A stretch of 47,901 nucleotides of DNA from Elusimicrobiota bacterium (GCA_016209035.1 JACQWX010000083.1:1-47901); one strand, 5' to 3'. Positions 17,093 to 26,040 are shown, counted from the first letter of the stretch. Translations and numbers: made by a program. Notes: generated by a model from the letters alone, not told the origin.

Positions 17093-18150
17093 CCGGGAAG
17101 GATGGCTCAGGCGAGGCGGGAGGCGCTTCGGCCCGGGAGGGCTCGGTCCTGGCGCCTGCGCCCAAGGACGAAGAGGTCCAGTTCGAGCGGCACCTCAGGC
17201 CCAAGACCCTCGACGAGTTCGTCGGCCAGGAGGCGCTCAAATCCAACCTGCGCGTCTTCATCGAGGCCGCGCGCAGGCGGGGCGAGCCCCTCGACCACTG
17301 CCTGTTCTATTCTCCCCCTGGACTCGGCAAGACCACCCTGGCCCACATCATCGCCCGGGAGATGGGCGTGAACCTCCGCTCGACCTCGGGCCCGACCATC
17401 ACCAGGCCCGGGGACTTAGCCGCCATCCTCACGGACCTGGGCAAGGGCGACGTCTTCTTCATCGACGAGATCCATCGCCTCACCCCCATGGTGGAGGAGT
17501 CCCTCTATCCCGTGATGGAGGACTGCAACCTCTACATCGCGACGGGGAAGGGCCCCGGGGCTTCCGCCCTCAAGCTCTCCATCGAGCGCTTCACCCTGAT
17601 CGGGGCGACGACGCGGGCGGGGCTCCTGACCGGGCCTCTGCGGGACCGCTTCGGCATCGTGGGCAACCTGAACTTCTACGCCCTGGAGGAGCTCGACGCG
17701 ATCGTGAAGCGCTCGGCCGCCATCCTCGGCATCCCCATGGAGGCCGAAGGCGGCCGCGAGATCGCCCGGCGCTGCCGCGCCACGCCGCGCATCGCCAACC
17801 GGCTCCTGCGCCGGGTGCGCGACTTCGCCGAGGTCCGCTCCGAGGGCCGCATCACCGGGGAGCTCGCGCGCTTCGCGCTCGAGCGCCTGGAGGTGGACCC
17901 TGACGGACTCGACGCCCTCGACCGCAAGCTCCTCCAGGCCCTCGTCACCAAGTTCGCCGGCGGGCCGGTCGGGGCCGACAACCTGGCCATCAGCATCTCG
18001 GAGGAGATGGACACCCTTACCGACGTGATCGAGCCGTTCCTGATACAATCCGGGTTCATGGCCAGGACCCCGCGGGGCCGCGTCGCGACCAAGAGAGCCT
18101 ACGAGCACCTGGGGCTGAAATCCCCCTCGCAGACCCTCGAACTCCTGTGA
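17089..18150 (+). CDS. ruvB: RuvB Holliday-junction branch-migration ATPase
   Basis: At 353 aa it is a complete AAA+ motor. Walker A PPGLGKTT lies at residues 76-83, Walker [10 protein letters not shown] near 123-131, sensor/arginine-finger region [19 protein letters not shown] near 168-186, and a C-terminal winged helix ([14 protein letters not shown]). A 28-residue acidic/glycine N-terminal leader precedes the conserved [16 protein letters not shown]. With RuvA it drives branch migration during recombination repair. It starts within the ruvA stop (ATGA) and its stop overlaps the GTG of the next gene (GTGA). Confidence 0.98.
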   Translation: MTGKDGSGEAGGASAREGSVLAPAPKDEEVQFERHLRPKTLDEFVGQEALKSNLRVFIEAARRRGEPLDHCLFYSPPGLGKTTLAHIIAREMGVNLRSTSGPTITRPGDLAAILTDLGKGDVFFIDEIHRLTPMVEESLYPVMEDCNLYIATGKGPGASALKLSIERFTLIGATTRAGLLTGPLRDRFGIVGNLNFYALEELDAIVKRSAAILGIPMEAEGGREIARRCRATPRIANRLLRRVRDFAEVRSEGRITGELARFALERLEVDPDGLDALDRKLLQALVTKFAGGPVGADNLAISISEEMDTLTDVIEPFLIQSGFMARTPRGRVATKRAYEHLGLKSPSQTLELL

Positions 18151-19346
18151 CCGAGCAGGGGTACCCGCGCAGCGGGTCTGCGAGGGAATGGTTGGAGGTC
18201 GGCAGACCGGAAACCATGACGGCGGCCCTCATCCTCGCGCTGGCGGCCCAGCCGGCCGCGGCCGCCGCGAGCCCCCGGACCATCCAGATCGGGATCGTCC
18301 AGCAGGCGCAGCAATTGATGGTCGTTCCCGAGGCGCACTACACCCTCGTGGAGCCCTCCGGCGTGCGCTGGGAGGTCGAGCCGGGCCGCGAGTACAGGGT
18401 CCTCCCCCTGAACCTCCGGCAGGTGAGGTTCGGCCCATGGGAGGTCCCGGCCGATTCCCGTCTCGAGCCCAAGGACGGCGGAGGTACCGTCAAGGTGTCC
18501 GGCTCGCGCTACAGGGGCACCCTGATCGTCCGCGCCGTCTCGGACGGCACCCTGAGCCTCGTCGACGAGGTGGGCATGGAGGACTACCTGCCCGGGGTGC
18601 TCGCCGAGGAGATGGAGCCGGACTGGCCGCTCGAGGCGCTCAAGGCACAGGCCGTCGTGGCCCGCACCTTCGCCTACTACAACCTGAACCGCTTCCGCAG
18701 CGAGGGCTTCGACCTCGGCCCCGACACCCGCTCCCAGGTCTACAAGGGGGTGGGCAGGGAGAACGAGAACGTCCGCAAGGCCGTCTCCTCCACCAAAGAC
18801 GAGGTGCTGGGCTTCGACGGCAAGCTCCTCGGCGTCTACTACCATTCCTGCTGCGGCGGGCATACCACCAGCCCGCGCTCCGTCTGGGGCAAGTGGATCG
18901 AGGTGCCCCGCCCCTTGAAGGGCGTCAAGGACCGGTACTGCCATCACTGCCCGCAAAGCCGCTGGACCGCCTACTTCGCCGACGCGGACATCATGGCCGC
19001 CTTGACCGACCAGATCCTCGGCACGACCTCCATCGATTCCCTGGCCGTTGGCAAGCGCGACTCCGCCGGCTTCGTCGAGGATTTCCGCATCTACTCCCGC
19101 GGCCGCGTCAAGGTCGACGCCAAGGACTTCAGGAAGCGCCTGGGCCCCAAGGACTTCAAGAGCCTCAAGATTCTGCGCGTGATCCGGCGCTCGAAAGGCA
19201 TCGAGTTCGTCGGCTCCGGGATGGGACATGGGGTCGGCCTGTGCCAGTGGGGAGCGCGCTATCAAGCCGAGTTCGGCCGCAACTACGAGGGCATCCTTTC
19301 CTATTACTTCCCCGGCTCCGTGCTCTCGGTCGTGACCGATGAATGA
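18147..19346 (+). CDS. SpoIID/LytB-domain secreted protein
   Basis: Two starts are possible. GTG 18147 overlaps the ruvB stop; ATG 18216 gives a short hydrophobic signal ([18 protein letters not shown]) and is my preference, yielding 376 aa. The SpoIID core is clear: [46 protein letters not shown] and, near the C-terminus, [15 protein letters not shown]. SpoIID-type proteins are lytic transglycosylases or cell-wall amidase activators that remodel peptidoglycan. Outside spore-formers they are commonly found in Gram-negative bacteria and phototrophs. It is fourth in the ruv transcription unit, and its stop overlaps queA. Whether it is catalytic cannot be judged from sequence alone. Confidence 0.9.
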   Translation: MTEQGYPRSGSAREWLEVGRPETMTAALILALAAQPAAAAASPRTIQIGIVQQAQQLMVVPEAHYTLVEPSGVRWEVEPGREYRVLPLNLRQVRFGPWEVPADSRLEPKDGGGTVKVSGSRYRGTLIVRAVSDGTLSLVDEVGMEDYLPGVLAEEMEPDWPLEALKAQAVVARTFAYYNLNRFRSEGFDLGPDTRSQVYKGVGRENENVRKAVSSTKDEVLGFDGKLLGVYYHSCCGGHTTSPRSVWGKWIEVPRPLKGVKDRYCHHCPQSRWTAYFADADIMAALTDQILGTTSIDSLAVGKRDSAGFVEDFRIYSRGRVKVDAKDFRKRLGPKDFKSLKILRVIRRSKGIEFVGSGMGHGVGLCQWGARYQAEFGRNYEGILSYYFPGSVLSVVTDE

Positions 19347-20413
19347 AGCTGGCTGATTTCGATTTCAACTACCCCGAGGAACTCGTCGCGGCCTACCCCT
19401 GCGAGCCGAGGGACTCGGCCAGGCTCATGGTCGCGCGCCGTTTAAACGGTCCAGGAGAAGGAGGCCTGGAGCACCGTGCCTTCAGGGACCTGCCCGATCT
19501 TCTCGACCGCGGGGACTGCCTGGTCTTGAACCGCACCCGGGTCTTCCCGGCCAGGCTCCTGGGCAAGAAATCCACCGGCGGCCGGGCGGACATTTTGCTC
19601 GTGCGTGAGCACGAGCCAGGTCTATGGGTCGTGCTCTCCTCTGGCTTGAAGTCCGGGATGAGGCTCCACTTCCCCGCGGACCTCCGAGCGACCGTCGAGG
19701 CCTTGGACGAGGACGGCCAGTACCTCTGCCGCTTCGACAGGCCTGACGTCCTGGACTATGCCGAGAACCACGGCATGGCGCCCTTGCCGCCCTACATCCT
19801 CAGGCGCAGGCGGCTGGCTGACGCTGGCGGGAAGGACGGCCGCAAGCAGACTTCCGCCAGTGAAGACAACGCCCGCTACCAGACGGTCTACGCCAGGCAG
19901 GCCGGGTCCATCGCCGCACCGACCGCCGGCCTCCATTTCACCATGGATCTCTTCGCCCGGCTCGAGCGCAAAGGCATCCGGACCGCCTGGCTCACCCTCC
20001 ACGTCGGCAGGGGCACCTTCAAGCCCATCGAACACGAGGACCCCAGGCATCATCGGATGCTGCCTGAATGGTATCGGATGAAGGACAAGGACTGCCAGGT
20101 CATCAAGTCAACGATGGCGGAGGGCCGGCGGGTGGCGGCCGTGGGCACCACCTCGACCCGCGTCCTCGAAACCTTGGCACGCGCTACCGAAGGCATCCAT
20201 TCGTGCGAAGGCTGGACCGACCTCTATATCCATCCCGGCCACGAGTTCAAGGCGGTGAGCGCCCTCGTGACCAATTTCCACCTGCCGTGCTCCACCCCGC
20301 TCATGCTCGCCTCCGCCTTCCTTGGACGGCGTAGGCTCCTGGCCGCCTATCGCGAAGCCGTCAGCCGAGGCTACCGCCTGTTCTCCTTCGGCGACGCGAT
20401 GCTGATGCTCTAA
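19343..20413 (+). CDS. queA: QueA, S-adenosylmethionine:tRNA ribosyltransferase-isomerase
   Basis: At 356 aa it shows the family motifs FDFNYPEELVAAYPCEPRD, LNRTRVFPARLLG, AAPTAGLHFT and VGRGTFKPI, plus the C-terminal NFHLPCSTPLMLASAF. It transfers and isomerises ribose from SAM onto preQ1-tRNA to make epoxyqueuosine. It thus works downstream of Tgt, whose gene is also in this window (22729). Between PPYILRR and RYQTVYA there are about 20 extra residues (Gly/Lys/Ser-rich), encoded by DNA that folds into an imperfect hairpin (19824-19860). The ATG lies in the overlap with the SpoIID stop (ATGA). It is the last gene of the plus-strand unit. Confidence 0.97.
   Translation: MKLADFDFNYPEELVAAYPCEPRDSARLMVARRLNGPGEGGLEHRAFRDLPDLLDRGDCLVLNRTRVFPARLLGKKSTGGRADILLVREHEPGLWVVLSSGLKSGMRLHFPADLRATVEALDEDGQYLCRFDRPDVLDYAENHGMAPLPPYILRRRRLADAGGKDGRKQTSASEDNARYQTVYARQAGSIAAPTAGLHFTMDLFARLERKGIRTAWLTLHVGRGTFKPIEHEDPRHHRMLPEWYRMKDKDCQVIKSTMAEGRRVAAVGTTSTRVLETLARATEGIHSCEGWTDLYIHPGHEFKAVSALVTNFHLPCSTPLMLASAFLGRRRLLAAYREAVSRGYRLFSFGDAMLML
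19824..19860. repeat. Imperfect palindrome inside the QueA insertion
   Basis: CTGGCGGGAAG (19824-19834) pairs with CTTCCGCCAG (19851-19860) apart from one bulged G. It coincides with a segment of extra residues that the QueA family usually lacks. Confidence 0.5.
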
Positions 20414-20421
20414 CTGGGGCT

Positions 20422-20979
20422 CTACGGCAGGGTCTTCTTCTGAGCGCCCAGCCCGGGGGGTAGGGCGACTTTGAGCCGCCGGGCCCATCGGCGCAGATAA
20501 TGCCTGTCTAGCTTGGGGCCCATGGCCTCGAGCAGACTCTCGACGTCCGCCATGTCCCTGGTCCTTCCAGCCACGAGTTTGTGCAACAGCAGGTCCTCCG
20601 GCGAGAGGACGGCGATGGAACCGCCGCCGATGGGGATGGCGCGCCGACGGCTCAAAGCCGAGAACTGGTATTCGTCTCCGGCCACGAACAGGTCGATGAA
20701 GGTCCGGTCCCGGCCTTCGCCGAAAACGAGGCTCCAGATAGGCAGGCGCACCTTGGCCTGAGGAGGCGGCGCCCACGGCAAGAACCCCGCAAGCCTGAGC
20801 CTCCGAGCCAGCCTTGCTTCCCCCTCCGCGGACGCTTGCACCAGGACATCGAGGTCGAAAGTGGCGCGCGGCTGGGCCCACGCATTGACCGCGACCCCCC
20901 CGATGAAGGCGTACGGGACTCCGGCGCGCTCCAGAACGCGGGCCAGCCTACGAAGGGCGGATTCGAGAGGGTCGGACAT
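20422..20979 (-). CDS. Nucleotidyltransferase-fold protein (AbiEii/MNT-like, 185 aa)
   Basis: The N-terminal motif FIGGVAVNAWAQPRATFDLDVLV has the GG-X-ALW/N plus DxD arrangement of minimal nucleotidyltransferases. It is followed by FIDLFVAGDEYQF and a helical end with VLSPEDLLLHKLVAGRTRDMADVESLL, typical of AbiEii-type and related proteins. These transfer a nucleotide to protein or tRNA targets and often belong to toxin-antitoxin or phage-defence pairs. A small ORF overlaps its start by 32 nt and both may be read from one promoter (21168-21197). It converges on queA with only 8 nt between. The toxin role is inference. Confidence 0.75.
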   Translation of the reverse strand: MSDPLESALRRLARVLERAGVPYAFIGGVAVNAWAQPRATFDLDVLVQASAEGEARLARRLRLAGFLPWAPPPQAKVRLPIWSLVFGEGRDRTFIDLFVAGDEYQFSALSRRRAIPIGGGSIAVLSPEDLLLHKLVAGRTRDMADVESLLEAMGPKLDRHYLRRWARRLKVALPPGLGAQKKTLP

Positions 20980-21157
20980 GGGCGCTCGCGGCCAGCGCGG
21001 CCGCGATACGGAGGTTGGCCCGGTGACGGCTAAGATAGCTTCTCAACAGGGTCGTCCCTCGTCGGTGCTGGAGAAGCCTGAGGGACAGGCGATTGAGTTG
21101 AAACCACCGCCGCAGCTTGATCTCAGCGGGCATGCTGGTCTGACCCGGTCGATGCAT
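20948..21157 (-). CDS. Small basic protein upstream of the nucleotidyltransferase (69 aa)
   Basis: An Arg-rich helical 69-residue frame (EIKLRRWFQLN, LRLLQHRRG, LRSYLSRHRANLRIAAALA). It begins 10 nt after a good TTGACA-18-CATACT promoter and its end overlaps the nucleotidyltransferase start, the layout of a two-gene toxin-antitoxin-like unit. An alternative start is ATG 21133. I do not recognise the family. It could be chance, but promoter, spacing and overlap favour a real gene. Confidence 0.45.
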   Translation of the reverse strand: MHRPGQTSMPAEIKLRRWFQLNRLSLRLLQHRRGTTLLRSYLSRHRANLRIAAALAASAHVRPSRIRPS

Positions 21158-21167
21158 GGTCCCGAAT

Positions 21168-21197
21168 AGTATGGGTCAGCAGGGCTGCGGTTGTCAA
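21168..21197 (-). promoter_or_regulatory. Sigma70-type promoter TTGACA-18-CATACT
   Basis: On the minus strand TTGACA is followed by 18 bases and CATACT, 10 nt before the ATG at 21157. It is one of only two recognisable -35/-10 pairs I found in the window. It would drive the small gene and the nucleotidyltransferase with a very short leader. Confidence 0.6.
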
Positions 21198-21268
21198 GGG
21201 CCCCGGAAAATTGGGCCCGGAAAATGCTATCCAGGCCTCTGTGAGGCAGGGTTGATGAGCGCGGGCTG

Positions 21269-21499
21269 ATGGCCTCGGACCCCTCGGCGCAGGGCGCGTT
21301 CTCCGAGCATTTCCAGCGGGGTTCGGGCTTCTACCAGCAGGGCTGCTTCGCTGAGGCTGTCAAAGAGCTTCATGAGGCCATCCGCATCAACCCATATGGA
21401 AGCCTGACACCCACCGCCGTCCAGAACATACGGAGGTCGCGGCAAGAAAATCATTATGGTGATTGCGTTTTCTCGATTTTCATGATGGCGCCATCATAA
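21269..21499 (+). pseudogene. TPR-motif fragment
   Basis: A 76-residue frame holds one clear tetratricopeptide motif (FQRGSGFYQQGCFAEAVKELHEAIRINP), then runs into sequence that no longer looks like protein and is A+T-rich. A single TPR with no partner repeats suggests the remnant of a larger gene. A short genuine gene is less likely. Confidence 0.4.
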
Positions 21500-21590
21500 G
21501 AAACCAAGAAACGATGGGTTTTCATGGACATTTTTCGTCCGAGGTCCGAATCGGAAAAAACCGGGAACTTTTCGAGGCCTCGCTCGTACT
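21454..21590. other. A+T-rich intergenic stretch with a perfect 16-bp palindrome
   Basis: This stretch is markedly poorer in G+C than everything around it. It contains the palindrome ATGATGGCGCCATCAT at 21482-21497 and two TTTTCATG strings. It may be an operator/promoter region for the gene at 21591 or a scar of foreign DNA. No gene is supported here. Confidence 0.5.
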
Positions 21591-22418
21591 ATGTGTATGG
21601 ACGCCATCGAAGCCGAGATCGCGCTTTGCGCGAACTTGAGCGACGACGAGCTTTGGGCGGCGCTGCCGAGGCTGGCCGGAGGAGAGCGCGAGGAGCTCGC
21701 CAGATTCCTCATCCATCTAGGCGAGACCGAACGTAGGGACCTGCACCTCAGGCATGCCTACTCGGGCTTGTTCAACTATCTGGTCACGTTGGGTTTCTCC
21801 GAGTGGGAAGCTCGGGCCCGGGCCGTGGCGGCGCGCTCGTCAGCCAAGTTCCCCTCCATCCTGACCCTGCTGGCGTCTGGCCGCCTGCATCTCTACGCGG
21901 TGGTCTTGCTCTCGCCTTACCTGACCTCCGACAACCACGAGTCCCTGCTCGGCAAAGCCTGCCGAAGGACGACGCGCGAGCTTCAGGCCTTGATCGCCGG
22001 CATGGACCCGGGGAGCTCCAGGCGCGACGTCATCCGCGTGGTCTCGGCGCCAGTGACCGCCTCAGATGCGCCGGAGTCACTCACGGACTCCGAGGGGGCG
22101 GTCGAGCCGGGAGGCCAGCCCGGCGGGGCGGAAAGCCTGTTCCCCGAACTGGAAGCGCACCCGGACCCGGCCGGCCGAGCCGGGCCATCGAATGCCGATT
22201 CGGCGCGGTTGCGCTTCTCCTTCGACGGCCCCGCGGAGCTTGAGACCCTGCTCAGACGAGCGCGGGACCTTCTCAGGCACAAGTACCCTTACGGCGCCAT
22301 GGGACATATCGTCTACGACGCGCTGCAGGCGCTGCTGAACCGCATCGACCCGGAGCGGCGGATACAGAGGCGGATTCAGAGGGATCTGGCCAGGGCCCGG
22401 CGGCGCGGCGGTGGGTGA
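21591..22418 (+). CDS. HNH-endonuclease-family protein lacking the HNH domain (275 aa)
   Basis: The first 150 residues match my memory of the helical region preceding the nuclease in a common bacterial HNH family: L..LGETERRDLHLRHAYSGLFNYLVTLGFSEWEARARAVAARSS, then LASGRLHLYAVVLLSPYLTSDNH. A variable linker (about 150-205) is followed by LRFSFDGPAELETLLRRARDLLRHKYPYG, which in full-length members leads to the C-terminal HNH domain. Here the frame ends shortly after (ARARRRGGG), with no His-Asn-His residues. It is either a truncated relic or a nuclease-free paralogue. A neighbouring remnant on the other strand supports decay. It may start at ATG 21591 or 21597. Confidence 0.7.
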   Translation: MCMDAIEAEIALCANLSDDELWAALPRLAGGEREELARFLIHLGETERRDLHLRHAYSGLFNYLVTLGFSEWEARARAVAARSSAKFPSILTLLASGRLHLYAVVLLSPYLTSDNHESLLGKACRRTTRELQALIAGMDPGSSRRDVIRVVSAPVTASDAPESLTDSEGAVEPGGQPGGAESLFPELEAHPDPAGRAGPSNADSARLRFSFDGPAELETLLRRARDLLRHKYPYGAMGHIVYDALQALLNRIDPERRIQRRIQRDLARARRRGGG

Positions 22419-22419
22419 C

Positions 22420-22680
22420 CGCGATAGGGCGCGATACACGACGTAGGCCAAGGCCGCAAAGCAAAGGAGCAGGAACGGGGCGCCCAGGCGCGGCCGGATG
22501 ATGCGAAAGACCACGTCTCCCAGCACGCGCCAGGTCTTTCTCCACGTAGTCATCCGGTCCCAGCCGCAGGGCGCTCAACAGGGTCTTCGAGTCGAACCCG
22601 GGATGGTACATCTTGAGCAAGGCGATGGCGCGCTGGACCGTCGTGCCGCCGGGGCGCACGACGTCTTTCTCGAACCTCCG
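22420..22680 (-). pseudogene. Frameshifted gene remnant between the HNH-family gene and tgt
   Basis: Two overlapping minus-strand frames each contain a protein-like part. The first (22680-22520) reads FEKDVVRPGGTTVQRAIAL, LLKMYHPGFDSKTLLSALR and LGPDDYVEKDLA. The second (22530-22420) reads VLGDVVFRIIRPRLG followed by a membrane segment FLLLCFAALAYVVYRAL. One extra base near 22530 would join them. No start is visible before the first part, which runs into the tgt promoter. I do not recognise the parent gene. It could also be an assembly error in a small intact gene. Confidence 0.5.
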
Positions 22681-22713
22681 TCAGATTCCCGGAATTTGTC
22701 AAGGGCCTTTTCA

Positions 22714-22719
22714 TATAAT
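22714..22719 (+). promoter_or_regulatory. Consensus -10 (TATAAT) 9 nt before tgt
   Basis: A perfect TATAAT ends nine bases before the tgt ATG (22729), so transcription would begin at or next to the start codon. TTGTCA lies upstream but only 12 bp away, too close for a normal -35. No Shine-Dalgarno site is present. Confidence 0.6.
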
Positions 22720-22728
22720 GGCTGCGCA

Positions 22729-23907
22729 ATGGATCCGACGACCAAGGCGACCAAGACTTTCGAGGTGAAGGCCCGCGACGCGCAGGGCAAGGCCCGCGCA
22801 GGAGTCCTCCACACCCCGCACGGGAGCGTCGAGACGCCGGTCTTCATGCCGGTGGCGACCTTAGGCTCGGTCAAGGCGCTCTCGCAGGAGGACCTCGCGG
22901 ACCTCAAGGTCCGCGCCATCCTGGCCAACAGCTACCACCTCTACCTTCGGCCCGGGTGCCCGGAGATCGTCTCCGCCGGCGGGCTCCACAAGTTCATGGA
23001 TTACGACGGCATGATCCTGACCGACTCCGGCGGATTCCAGGTCATGAGCCTCTCGGACCTGCGGGAGGTGGACGACCACGGGGTGAGCTTCCGCTCGCAC
23101 ATCGACGGGAGCAGCCACCGGCTCACGCCGGCCGGCGTCATCGAGGTCCAGGCTGCCCTGGCGTCGGACTGCTGGACCACGCTCGACGTGTGCCCGGCTT
23201 ATCCGTGCTCGAAGGACGAGGCCGCCTCGGCGCTCAGGCGCACCATGGCCTGGACGGACCAATCCGTGCCCGCGGTGCGGCGGTTCCGGGACCAGGGAGC
23301 TTCCTCGCTTTTCTTCCCCATCCTTCAGGGTTCGGTCTTCCCTGAGCTGCGCCAGCAGGCGGCCGAGCATCTGTCCGGCGTGCCCCACGACGGGGTCTGC
23401 ATCGGCGGGCTCTCGGTCGGCGAGCCCAAGGACCTGACCTGGTCCACCCTGGCCGCGGTCTCGGGCATGCCGCCGGACGAGAAGCCGCGCTACCTCATGG
23501 GCGTGGGCACGCCCGAGGACGTCTGGGAGGCGGTCGCGGCCGGAGCGGACATGATGGACTGCGTGTTCCCGACCCGGGTGGCGAGGAACGGTCAGGTCTT
23601 CACCCGCACGGGTCGCTACAACATCTCCAACGCCCCTTCGCGCGGCAACTTCTCCCCCCTCGACCCCAATTGCTCCTGCTTCGTCTGCCGGCGCTACACG
23701 CGGGCGTACCTGCGCCACCTCTTCAGCTCGCGGGAGCTCGCGGTCTACCGGTTCCTCACCTACCACAACCTATCTTTCATGCTCAAGGTGATGGAGGAGA
23801 TCAGGCAGGCCGTCGCGGAGGGACGATTCGCGCAGGCGAAGGAGGATTTCCTGGCGAAGCTCGTCAGTACCGGACTCTCTGGTCCATCATCCCGGAGGCC
23901 GGGCTAG
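22729..23907 (+). CDS. tgt: Queuine/preQ1 tRNA-guanine transglycosylase
   Basis: Starting at ATG 22729 gives 392 aa, the normal length; the open frame extends upstream only as non-coding sequence. Key residues are present: TDSGGFQVMSL with the catalytic general-base Asp, MMDCVFPTR with the nucleophilic Asp, and the zinc site CSCFVCRRYTRAYLRHLF. It replaces G34 of GUN-anticodon tRNAs with preQ1, the substrate that QueA then modifies. It has its own promoter rather than being linked to yajC-secD as in many bacteria, although that cluster lies only 3.3 kb away. Its TAG overlaps the convergent DUF2997 stop (shared CTAG). Confidence 0.97.
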   Translation: MDPTTKATKTFEVKARDAQGKARAGVLHTPHGSVETPVFMPVATLGSVKALSQEDLADLKVRAILANSYHLYLRPGCPEIVSAGGLHKFMDYDGMILTDSGGFQVMSLSDLREVDDHGVSFRSHIDGSSHRLTPAGVIEVQAALASDCWTTLDVCPAYPCSKDEAASALRRTMAWTDQSVPAVRRFRDQGASSLFFPILQGSVFPELRQQAAEHLSGVPHDGVCIGGLSVGEPKDLTWSTLAAVSGMPPDEKPRYLMGVGTPEDVWEAVAAGADMMDCVFPTRVARNGQVFTRTGRYNISNAPSRGNFSPLDPNCSCFVCRRYTRAYLRHLFSSRELAVYRFLTYHNLSFMLKVMEEIRQAVAEGRFAQAKEDFLAKLVSTGLSGPSSRRPG

Positions 23908-24104
23908 GTCCGGCGCTGGTCCTGGCTCCGGGACTGGGAGGACTGGAAGAACTCGGCGTTCTTGTCGATGGACTTGATGGCGCCGAGGCCCAAGGCGAAT
24001 CTCTCGAGCTCCGCGACGCAGGAGGGGCCCTTCATGCCGCGGATATCCAGCTTGACCTCGCCTTCGGGCGTGATGACGATCTCGATCTCGTGCTTGACGG
24101 GCAT
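23904..24104 (-). CDS. DUF2997-family small protein (66 aa)
   Basis: From ATG 24104: VKHEIEIVITPEGEVKLDIRG, then G.SC..EL...ALGLG....KNAEFF. This matches my recollection of DUF2997, a family of short proteins found next to DUF1257/Ycf35 proteins. The start codon overlaps the stop of the DUF1257 gene (ATGA), which decides against the upstream GTG/ATG at 24116. Its function is not known; co-occurrence suggests it forms a complex with the DUF1257 protein and the AAA ATPase. The sequence looks intact. Confidence 0.8.
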   Translation of the reverse strand: MPVKHEIEIVITPEGEVKLDIRGMKGPSCVAELERFALGLGAIKSIDKNAEFFQSSQSRSQDQRRT

Positions 24105-24493
24105 CAGGTCCCCCACTTGCGCGCCACGACCCGGATGGCGCCGTCGGCCTGCTTCTTCTCTTCAGCCACGGTGTAGCCCCGGCTCTGGAGCTGCTTGACC
24201 ACCTTGCGGTAGGAGTAGCGTTGGACGACTTGCTTGATCGACTTGTCCTGCGCCGCGAGCTCGGCGGGGTTGAGGCCCTTGCAGTCGCGCACGATGCAGA
24301 AGCCCTTGTCGGTCTTCTTGATGCCGGCCTTGCGGCCCACCCCGTCGTCGAACACGCCTTCGACCCGGTGCTTCTGCCCGTCCGAGGTGGTCAGGCTGAA
24401 GAGATTGGCGATGCCCCGGCCGAGGTCGGCGAGCGCCCCGCAGAATTCCTCGATGTCTTGGAGCGTGATCTGGACGTCGGTGCCGGCGGACAT
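24104..24493 (-). CDS. DUF1257 (Ycf35-like) protein (129 aa)
   Basis: The start at 24493 overlaps the AAA stop (ATGA); the open frame upstream to 24586 lies inside the AAA gene and is ignored. Features are VQITLQDIEEFCGALADLG, GRKAGIKKTDKGFCIVRDC, IKQVVQRYSYRKVVKQLQSRGY and a final ADGAIRVVARKW. The pattern, particularly QRYxYxKV..L...G, is that of DUF1257/Ycf35, conserved in cyanobacteria and plastids and scattered elsewhere. No biochemical role is established to my knowledge. It is the middle gene of a coupled three-gene unit. Confidence 0.82.
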   Translation of the reverse strand: MSAGTDVQITLQDIEEFCGALADLGRGIANLFSLTTSDGQKHRVEGVFDDGVGRKAGIKKTDKGFCIVRDCKGLNPAELAAQDKSIKQVVQRYSYRKVVKQLQSRGYTVAEEKKQADGAIRVVARKWGT

Positions 24494-26040
24494 CAGGGTA
24501 CCTCCACTTTGCGCGTGAACCCGCCCGCGGCGGGAGCGGGCGAAGGCTCCGGCTTCGAGGCGGGCCGGGCGCGCGAGGACGCCCATTGCCTCAAGGCGTC
24601 GATGTCCTCCTTCATGGTCTTGGAGAGCGGCACCGTGGAGGAGAGGGCTTTCTTCAAGTCATCCCCGCTCAGTCCCCGGTTCTGGTGGAAGGCCTCGTAG
24701 AGCCCCTCCACCACAACCTGCTCGATCTCCGCGCCGGAGAAGCCGGCCGAGCACCGGGAGATCTCGCTCAGGTCGAACTTCGACGGGTCGCGGCCCCGCT
24801 TCTTGAGGTGGATGGAGAAGATGTCCCGCCGGTCCGCGGCCGAAGGGAGGTCCACGAAGAAGATCTCGTCGAGGCGGCCCTTGCGCAGGAGCTCGGGCGG
24901 CAGCATGTTGACGGAGTTGGCCGTGGCCGCGACGAAGACGGGCTTGGTCTTCTCCTGGAGCCAGGTGAGGAAGGTGGAGAAGACCCTGGCCGTGGTGCCG
25001 GCGTCCGAGAAATTGGAGGACTGGGTGCCGGAGAGGCCTTTTTCGATCTCGTCGAGCCAGAGCACGCAGGGGGCGACGGATTCCGCGGTGCGGATGGCGC
25101 GGCGCATGTTCTCCTCGGACTGCCCCACGATGCCGCCGAAGACGGCCCCCATGTCGAGCCGCAGGAGCGGCAGGCGCCAGAGGCTCGCCACGGCCTTGCA
25201 GGTGAGGGACTTGCCGCAGCCCTGCACGCCCAGGAGCAGGATGCCCCGCGGCTGAGGGAGACCGAACTGCCGGGCCTTGTCCGAGAAGGCGAGGCCTCTT
25301 TTGTGGATCCAGTCCTTCAGGAGGTCCAAGCCCCCGATCTGGCCGAACTCCTCCCTCGCCTCGAAGAACTCGAGGAGACGGGACTTGCGGATGATCTGCT
25401 TCTTCTCCTGCAGGATCACGTCCACGTCGTCGGCCACGAGCTTGGAGTCGAGCACGATGGCCTTGGCCAGGGCGTTCTCGGCTTCGGCAAGGGTCATGCC
25501 CATGGCCGCGTGGATGAGCTTCTCCACGTCCTCGGTGCTGAGGTTCACCTGGAACTTGGCTCCCTCCTGCGCGGCGCTCGCCACCTCCTTGAGGAGCTGC
25601 CAAAGCTCCGTGGGGCCGGGCAGGTCGTAGTCGACCACGGTGATGTCCTTCTCGAGCTCAACCGGGATGGTGAGGACCGGGGAGAGCAGGATGAGCGATT
25701 TGTAGCTGGCCTTGAGGCCGTCGACCAGGTCGCGCAGGCGGCGGATGACGCCCGCGTCTTGGAGGTACGGATGGAAGTCCTTGAGCACGAAGAACGCCGA
25801 ATCCTGGGATTTCTCCACGAATTCGAGGGCCGCCTGCGGGTCCTTGGTCGAGGCGTCGGGGTTCTGGCCGGCCGCGCGGAAACCCTGGGTGAAGGTCCAG
25901 AGGAAGATGCGCTTGCCGTGACTCCCGGCGAGCGCGGCGAGCATGCGCTCGGCGCGCGTCTCCTCCCAGGAGACCAGGTAGATGAGAGGGTATCGGGCGC
26001 GGATGAGGATCTCGAGCTCGGCTTCCTGCGGGTTGGGCAT
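24493..26040 (-). CDS. Ycf46-like AAA+ ATPase (515 aa)
   Basis: The N-terminal domain (about 1-220) starts [26 protein letters not shown], typical of Ycf46-type ATPases, followed by an AAA+ module. Walker [14 protein letters not shown] lies around residue 270-282, Walker [12 protein letters not shown] around 326-336, and the second region of homology with [31 protein letters not shown] around 375-405. A helical lid follows, then a Ser/Pro-rich tail (about 490-515). Length matches the family. Substrates are unknown; such ATPases usually unfold or remodel a protein partner, here probably the DUF1257/DUF2997 pair encoded downstream. A TAGACT box lies 6 nt before the ATG, so this gene may be leaderless. 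Confidence 0.9.
   Translation of the reverse strand: MPNPQEAELEILIRARYPLIYLVSWEETRAERMLAALAGSHGKRIFLWTFTQGFRAAGQNPDASTKDPQAALEFVEKSQDSAFFVLKDFHPYLQDAGVIRRLRDLVDGLKASYKSLILLSPVLTIPVELEKDITVVDYDLPGPTELWQLLKEVASAAQEGAKFQVNLSTEDVEKLIHAAMGMTLAEAENALAKAIVLDSKLVADDVDVILQEKKQIIRKSRLLEFFEAREEFGQIGGLDLLKDWIHKRGLAFSDKARQFGLPQPRGILLLGVQGCGKSLTCKAVASLWRLPLLRLDMGAVFGGIVGQSEENMRRAIRTAESVAPCVLWLDEIEKGLSGTQSSNFSDAGTTARVFSTFLTWLQEKTKPVFVAATANSVNMLPPELLRKGRLDEIFFVDLPSAADRRDIFSIHLKKRGRDPSKFDLSEISRCSAGFSGAEIEQVVVEGLYEAFHQNRGLSGDDLKKALSSTVPLSKTMKEDIDALRQWASSRARPASKPEPSPAPAAGGFTRKVEVP

Noticed and set aside
19438-19451. 12-bp palindrome CCGTTTAAACGG in queA
   Set aside because: Short, no loop, and lies in ordinary coding sequence; probably chance.
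22696-22719. TTGTCA plus TATAAT as a complete tgt promoter
   Set aside because: The spacing is only 12 bp, so TTGTCA is not a believable -35; only the -10 was kept.
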